Positions 7,500 to 11,320 of a stretch of DNA of 11,320 nt are shown here, in pieces. Every line of letters starts with the position of its first letter. Positions within the stretch are counted from its first letter, which is position 1. A model generated the notes under the pieces. That model made no database searches. It was not told where the DNA came from and worked only from the letters and a program-made list of their open reading frames with translations. Both the position numbers and the translations under genes were made by a program. This stretch comes from an uncultured Collinsella sp. (GTDB lineage Bacteria > Actinomycetota > Coriobacteriia > Coriobacteriales > Coriobacteriaceae). The stretch lies in contig CABTZM010000052.1 in NCBI GenBank assembly GCA_902489295.1, forward strand, positions 1 through 11,320. The letters are read 5' to 3'.

Positions 7500-8588
7500 A
7501 TGGCACATCGCTCCGTAATTCCGTTTGCCCCGCAGCCCCCGGTGCTGCCGGAGCCGCTCCATCTGGATCTGGTGCTCGAGGACGACCGCGTTATCGAGGC
7601 GATTCCTCAGATCGGTTTTGTGCACCGCGGGCTCGAGAAGCTCACCGAAAAGCGTGACATGCATCAGTTTGGCTACATCGCCGAGCGCATCTGCGGCATC
7701 TGCGCCGTGGGCCACAGTTACGGCTATGCCAGCGCCTGCGAGCGCATGCTCGACATCGAGGTGCCCGGCCGCGTGCAGTATATCCGCACCATTTTGCACG
7801 AGCTTTCGCGCATCCACTCGCATCTGCTGTGGCTGGGCCTGCTCGCCGACGCCTTTGGTTTTGAGGCACTGTTCTATCGTTCGTGGACCCTGCGCGAGCA
7901 GATTCTTAAGATATTTGAGAGCACCTGCGGCGGTCGCGTGATTTTGTCGATTAACGAGATCGGCGGTCTTAAGCACGACATCGAGGACTCCGAGCTGGCG
8001 GGCATTGTCCAGACGCTCGATGCCATGCGTCCCGATTACGAGGCCCTGGTGCATACGTTTTTGGACGACGACAGCTGCGGCGAGCGCCTGCATGGCGTGG
8101 GCGTGATCAGTAAGAAGGATGCGCTGGAGCTTTCGATGGTCGGCCCGTTCGGGCGCGCCTCGGGCGTGGACTACGACGTGCGCATGTTCGGCGACGGCGC
8201 CTATGCGGATCTGGCGGCGTTTGAGCCGATTGTCGCCACCGACGGCGATTGCTATGCCCGCTGTCAGGTGCGTTGCGCCGAGGTCACGCAGGCCATGGAC
8301 ATTATCAAGGAGCTTGTGGCAAAGATTCCGCACGACGGCATCGGTGGGCGCACCAAGCTCACGCCGGCCGATGGTGCCCGCGGTGAGGTCGTGATTGAGC
8401 AGCCGCGCGGCGAGGCGTACTACTATGTGCGCGGCAACGGCACCAAGAACCTGGACCGCTTCCGCGTGCGCACGCCGACGTCGCAAAACCTAGCGGGCCT
8501 GACGCACGCGCTACAGGGCGTGCTCATCGCCAACGTGCCCATGATTATCCTGACCATCGACCCCTGCATTAGCTGCACGGAAAGGTAG
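7500..8588 (+). CDS. EchE-like [NiFe]-hydrogenase large subunit (NuoD/HycE C-terminal family)
   Basis: This is the catalytic subunit that carries the NiFe centre for reversible proton reduction to H2. The four Ni-binding cysteines are present: C65 and C68 in RICGICAVGH (L1 motif, with H72), and C356 and C359 in DPCISCTER (L2 motif). The group 4 form of L2 ends in Arg in place of the His found in other groups, which supports the classification and argues against a NuoD of complex I, which lacks these cysteines. The protein is 362 residues long and stops at the Arg of the L2 motif. In HycE this Arg is the cleavage point of the maturation protease, so here there is no C-terminal peptide to remove, as described for CooH and Ech large subunits. 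The start ATG at 7500 lies ten bases after AAAGGAGG (7482-7489), five bases past the previous stop. Confidence 0.95.
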   Translation: MAHRSVIPFAPQPPVLPEPLHLDLVLEDDRVIEAIPQIGFVHRGLEKLTEKRDMHQFGYIAERICGICAVGHSYGYASACERMLDIEVPGRVQYIRTILHELSRIHSHLLWLGLLADAFGFEALFYRSWTLREQILKIFESTCGGRVILSINEIGGLKHDIEDSELAGIVQTLDAMRPDYEALVHTFLDDDSCGERLHGVGVISKKDALELSMVGPFGRASGVDYDVRMFGDGAYADLAAFEPIVATDGDCYARCQVRCAEVTQAMDIIKELVAKIPHDGIGGRTKLTPADGARGEVVIEQPRGEAYYYVRGNGTKNLDRFRVRTPTSQNLAGLTHALQGVLIANVPMIILTIDPCISCTER

Positions 8589-8595
8589 GCGCGGC

Positions 8596-8937
8596 ATGAG
8601 TTTACTGACATTTGCCAAGACGGCCTTGGGTTCTATGGTCAAGCAGCCGGTAACGGTGTGCTATCCGCAGGAGGAACTCGCGGCGCCCGAGCACCTGCGC
8701 GGACATATCGTCAACGACATGGACGTGTGCATTTGCTGCGGTATGTGCGCGCGCCGCTGCCCGGCGGGCGCGTTGGTGGTTGATCGCAAGGGCGGCACCT
8801 GGTCGATCGACCCGTACGCTTGCGTGGTGTGCGGCGAGTGCGTCGAAAGCTGCCCCAAGCATTGCCTGAGTATGGACACCGCTCGTACTCCGGTTGCGGT
8901 GGACAAGACTCCCACGGTAGAAACCAAGCCGGAATAG
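8596..8937 (+). CDS. EchF-like ferredoxin subunit, 2x[4Fe-4S] (NuoI/HycF family)
   Basis: This 113-residue electron-transfer subunit links the soluble electron donor, probably ferredoxin, to the small subunit. Two complete CX2CX2CX3CP motifs are visible: C45, C48, C51, C55 and C76, C79, C82, C86, each binding one [4Fe-4S] cluster. C47 and C90 are additional cysteines next to the motifs. It starts seven bases after the large-subunit stop, with AGGTAGG at 8583-8589 as a weaker ribosome binding site. It is the last gene of the operon, as echF is in the echABCDEF order. No formate dehydrogenase or HycB-like protein follows, which favours ferredoxin as partner; that is inference. Confidence 0.92.
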   Translation: MSLLTFAKTALGSMVKQPVTVCYPQEELAAPEHLRGHIVNDMDVCICCGMCARRCPAGALVVDRKGGTWSIDPYACVVCGECVESCPKHCLSMDTARTPVAVDKTPTVETKPE

Positions 8938-8958
8938 CGCTGGAATAGAGCTGGAACA

Positions 8959-8991
8959 GGGGCCGGCGGGGCAAAATGCCCCGCCGGCCCC
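8959..8991 (+). terminator. Strong hairpin at the end of the hydrogenase operon
   Basis: Positions 8959-8972 and 8978-8991 form a perfect 14-bp GC-only stem around the loop AAAAT, 22 bases after the last stop codon. There is no T tract behind it, so it is either an intrinsic terminator of the tail-less type or a 3'-end stabilising hairpin acting with Rho. The role is inferred from position and stem strength. Confidence 0.65.
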
Positions 8992-9022
8992 GCGCACAGA
9001 CGCGCGGTTAGGCCGCCTCGAA

Positions 9023-9176
9023 CAAAACTATGCCGGATTACTACGATAAATCGCCAATCTCCAACCACACCGCATTTGGTAAAAACAAAACTGCAGGTAG
9101 ACGGCTTGCGACTTTGCGAAAAAAGCGGGTATGGTCGGGGATTTCGTTTTTATCGTAGTAAACCGGCATAGTTTTG
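9023..9176. repeat. 154-bp element with 28-bp terminal inverted repeats
   Basis: Positions 9023-9050 and 9149-9176 are reverse complements over 28 bases with a single mismatch (A9037 against A9162). After a few unpaired bases the pairing resumes imperfectly inwards, with the sequence around 9055-9073 answering that around 9125-9144, so the whole unit can fold into one long hairpin around a central region of roughly 50 bases. It lies between the hydrogenase terminator and the adhesin-like gene and encodes no supported protein. No clear target duplication is seen beyond AA on each side. It could be a non-autonomous mobile element (MITE or REP-like) or a structured RNA; I infer the former. Confidence 0.8.
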
Positions 9177-9220
9177 AAATGACACCATGCTGGTATCAGC
9201 CCCTGATTCCCCGGGGACGG

Positions 9221-9271
9221 AGGAAAACGGATCATTTTGGCCTGTCGGCTCCGAGTCGCACCCGTTTTCCT
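9221..9271. repeat. 10-bp inverted repeat
   Basis: AGGAAAACGG at 9221-9230 is the exact reverse complement of CCGTTTTCCT at 9262-9271, with 31 bases between. It lies between the 154-bp element and the TGTCTCA array. It may be a stem in a leader RNA, part of a longer repeat element, or a protein site. Confidence 0.5.
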
Positions 9272-9283
9272 GCGAAAACGTCG

Positions 9284-9363
9284 TGTCTCAACTTTGGTGA
9301 GACATTTGTCTCACGCCCAAAACCGAATCTGGAACGTGTGTCACCTGCCCTAACTGTGTCTCA
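9284..9363 (+). promoter_or_regulatory. TGTCTCA repeat array upstream of the VWA protein gene
   Basis: Exact TGTCTCA occurs at 9284-9290, 9307-9313 and 9357-9363, and its reverse complement TGAGACA at 9298-9304. A near copy, TGTGTCA, is at 9337-9343. The first three form TGTCTCA-N7-TGAGACA-N2-TGTCTCA, so two overlapping palindromes share the central half-site. Repeated half-sites 50-130 bp before a start codon look like an operator array for a transcription factor. In RNA the same sequence allows two mutually exclusive stems. I could not place a convincing promoter among them. Confidence 0.45.
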
Positions 9364-9415
9364 TTTCGTAACTTTAGGCTGATGCAAGGTCTGATCCTGC
9401 GAGAAGGGAGACGCG

Positions 9416-11320
9416 ATGGGTAAGTACACGAGGGGCCTCTTGGCGGTGATACTGGCCGTAGTGCTGGTGCTGCCGGCCGCAGCATTCGCCATGCTGCCCG
9501 AGGCCAACGCCAGGTCCAGTACCGGAATGGACGGGCCGACAGTGATCAGGCCGACGGTCGTCGACCCCGACACCAGCGGACGTTGGGAAAAATGGGCAGC
9601 CGGCCACAGCGGCAATAAGGTGACGACTCAAAACGTCGGTCGAATCTGGACCGACAAAACGGTTGAGGCAACCGGAGAAAACGAAGAGTCGGATTTCTTG
9701 ACTACGCTTTCGGCTATGTCCTCGACATCCAATTCAACCGTGACGGTTACCACGCCGCTTGACATCGTGCTAGTGCTGGATGCATCCGGCTCGATGAATG
9801 ATCCTATGGGTAGTGGAGATTCCACCCAGCGTATCGATGCACTGAAGAACGCTGCGAACAGCTTTATCGACACCATCGCCAAACAAAACGAAGGTATCGA
9901 GGGTGTCGATAGACAGCATAAGGTTGCCATTGTCAAGTTTGCAGGCGATAAGACCGATAAGATCGGCAATGACCAGTACAGGCAGGGGCAATTTTGGTAC
10001 AACTACTCGCAGGTAGTGGAGGGCCTGACCGATTGTTCCGGCGGCAAGGCAACCGATCTCAAGAATAAAATTGCTGAAATCAAACCTGCCGGTGCCACGC
10101 GTGCCGACTATGGTCTGGAGCTGGCCGGGGATATCACTTCTGGCCGCGAAGACGCCAAGAAGATTGTTGTGTTCTTTACCGACGGCAAGCCAACGAGCTT
10201 CAGTGAGTTTGATTCTGACGTCGCCAATGCTGCCGTAACGGCTGCCAAGAAGATGAAGGACGGTAAGGCCACCGTTTATACCATCGGCATCTTTAGCGGA
10301 GCGAATCCCGCTGCCGATCCCTCGAATAAGGGAACGAGCGACGTAAACAAGTTCATGCACGCCGTGTCGAGTAACTATCCCAGCGCCACGTCGTATACGA
10401 GCGATAATCTTGGTGCGCGCGCGGAAAACTACGATTATTACAAGTCGGCGACTAACGCCGATGAGCTCAAGAAGGTCTTCGACGACATCTCACAGGCCAT
10501 TACGTCGGAGCCGCCTTATCCGACCGAAATCCACAAGGGCTACGACGAGACCAAGTCCGGCTACATCACGTTTACCGATGAGCTGGGCGACTTTATGCAG
10601 GTCGACGGTTTTATATACAACGGCACGACGTTTGACAAGCCGACAAAGACCGAGGACAACGTCGACACCTACGCATTTACGGGTGATGCCGCGAACCTGG
10701 TCATCACCGTTCAGCATGCCAAAGAGGACGAGCCCCAGACCGGCGATATCGTAACGGTCAAGATTCCTGCGTCGTTGATTCCGCAGAGCCACTTTAAGAC
10801 CGTAGACGGCAAGCTTTCGGTCGACAACGTTAAGCCCATCCAGGTGAAGTATGCCTCGAGCGTGAAGAGCGCTGCGCTCGACAACTTGTTTACGCCCGAG
10901 AAGATCACGGGGCTCAAGGATTACATCGAGCATAATACGACCGTCGTTGACGGCGCCAACACCGTGAATTTCTACGCGAACAAGTGGAGTGGCGGCGCGC
11001 TGGGCGATACAGTTGCGACCTTTGAGCCGGCCGACACCAACCGCTACTACTACTTCCAGAAGCAGACGCCTATTTACACGGATAAGGAATGCACGAAGCC
11101 GGCAACGGGCTCGCTGGCAGATACCGGCACCTATTACTACAAGGATGAGTTTGAGGAGCAGGGCGAGAACGGCGAGGCCAAGCCCGCCACCGCCGTCATC
11201 GAGTTTATCGGCGGCGACGCCGCGAAGTTCGACGGCGCGATTGTTCCCGATGAGAACGGTAACTTGGCGTTTACTGTGGGCACCGCGCGTCTGGCCTTTA
11301 TCGATGAGCTCCACACCATC
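9416..11320 (+). CDS. Secreted VWA-domain surface protein, adhesin or pilus-tip-like (5' part, runs off the window)
   Basis: The frame is open from the ATG at 9416 to the last base of the window, 635 codons, with no stop. Residues 1-32 are a signal peptide: a basic start (MGKYTR), a hydrophobic core at 8-24, and possible cleavage after A25 or A32. Residues about 115-345 are a von Willebrand factor A domain with its metal-binding MIDAS residues in place: D122, S124 and S126 (DASGSM), T228 (GATRADYG) and D256 (FTDGKPT). The following region is rich in Thr, Asp, Lys and Tyr and predicted to be mostly beta strand (for example YITFTDELGDFM), as in wall-anchored adhesins and pilus-tip proteins of Gram-positive bacteria, where the VWA domain binds host ligands. 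A sortase motif would be at the missing C terminus, so anchoring is inferred. The ribosome binding site is GAAGGGAG, with GGGAG at 9406-9410 five bases before the ATG. It stands apart from the hydrogenase operon and has its own upstream region. Confidence 0.88.
   Translation, partial: MGKYTRGLLAVILAVVLVLPAAAFAMLPEANARSSTGMDGPTVIRPTVVDPDTSGRWEKWAAGHSGNKVTTQNVGRIWTDKTVEATGENEESDFLTTLSAMSSTSNSTVTVTTPLDIVLVLDASGSMNDPMGSGDSTQRIDALKNAANSFIDTIAKQNEGIEGVDRQHKVAIVKFAGDKTDKIGNDQYRQGQFWYNYSQVVEGLTDCSGGKATDLKNKIAEIKPAGATRADYGLELAGDITSGREDAKKIVVFFTDGKPTSFSEFDSDVANAAVTAAKKMKDGKATVYTIGIFSGANPAADPSNKGTSDVNKFMHAVSSNYPSATSYTSDNLGARAENYDYYKSATNADELKKVFDDISQAITSEPPYPTEIHKGYDETKSGYITFTDELGDFMQVDGFIYNGTTFDKPTKTEDNVDTYAFTGDAANLVITVQHAKEDEPQTGDIVTVKIPASLIPQSHFKTVDGKLSVDNVKPIQVKYASSVKSAALDNLFTPEKITGLKDYIEHNTTVVDGANTVNFYANKWSGGALGDTVATFEPADTNRYYYFQKQTPIYTDKECTKPATGSLADTGTYYYKDEFEEQGENGEAKPATAVIEFIGGDAAKFDGAIVPDENGNLAFTVGTARLAFIDELHTI

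Noticed and set aside
7347..8486. 379-codon open frame on the - strand opposite the hydrogenase large subunit
   Set aside because: The + strand frame holds both NiFe motifs; the reverse frame shows no recognisable domain.
3296..8937. Complex I (nuo) fragment
   Set aside because: The NuoD-like subunit keeps all four NiFe cysteines, which complex I lacks, and there are no NuoE/F/G, J, K, M or N genes.
9023..9176. CRISPR array
   Set aside because: Only two arms, in inverted orientation, with no series of direct repeats and spacers and no cas genes.
9131..9382. 83-codon open frame over the inverted-repeat arm and the TGTCTCA array
   Set aside because: Its first residues are just a translation of the repeat arm, and it covers the likely control region of the next gene. 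No supporting start signal.

Overview
The window reads as one end of a gene-dense, GC-rich chromosome segment in which every supported gene lies on the + strand. The codon bias (heavy use of GCC, CGC, GAG, CTG), the strong Shine-Dalgarno sites, an energy-converting [NiFe]-hydrogenase operon, an old-yellow-enzyme family reductase and a secreted VWA adhesin-like protein together suggest an anaerobic gut actinomycete of the class Coriobacteriia, most like Collinsella. The assignment is inference from gene content and style, not from a marker gene.

Layout. Positions 1-131 hold a near-pure C tract and the leader of gene 1. Positions 132-2162 encode a flavin/Fe-S reductase of the 2,4-dienoyl-CoA reductase/BaiCD type that lacks a conserved active-site tyrosine motif; its terminator is at about 2238-2278. 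Positions 2279-2602 are a clearly AT-rich stretch with three short palindromes and a possible promoter. They lead into a 134-residue tandem helix-turn-helix protein (2603-3007) that looks like an IS150/IS3-type OrfA without its OrfB, followed by its own terminator.

Positions 3296-8937 are a tight five-gene operon for a group 4 membrane-bound [NiFe]-hydrogenase. The order matches the six-gene echABCDEF layout, but the first two subunits (antiporter-like EchA and NuoH-like EchB) are fused into one 960-residue protein. The small subunit, the NuoC-like subunit, the NiFe large subunit and a 2x[4Fe-4S] ferredoxin-like subunit follow with spacings of -1 to 12 bases. By family knowledge such a complex oxidises reduced ferredoxin, makes H2 (or the reverse) and moves ions across the membrane. 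The large subunit ends right at the second NiFe-binding motif, so no C-terminal peptide is left to be cleaved. No formate dehydrogenase, hyp maturation gene or maturation protease is in the window.

Positions 8938-9415 are intergenic and rich in structure: a perfect 14-bp hairpin after the operon, a 154-bp element bounded by 28-bp inverted repeats with a single mismatch, a 10-bp stem, and four exact copies of TGTCTCA (one inverted) just upstream of the last gene. From 9416 to the window end runs the first 635 codons of a large secreted protein with a signal peptide and a von Willebrand A domain with intact MIDAS residues; it continues beyond the window.

The best candidates for something less described are the fused EchA-EchB hydrogenase with its low-complexity subunit tails, the 154-bp palindromic element, and the TGTCTCA repeat array ahead of the adhesin-like gene.
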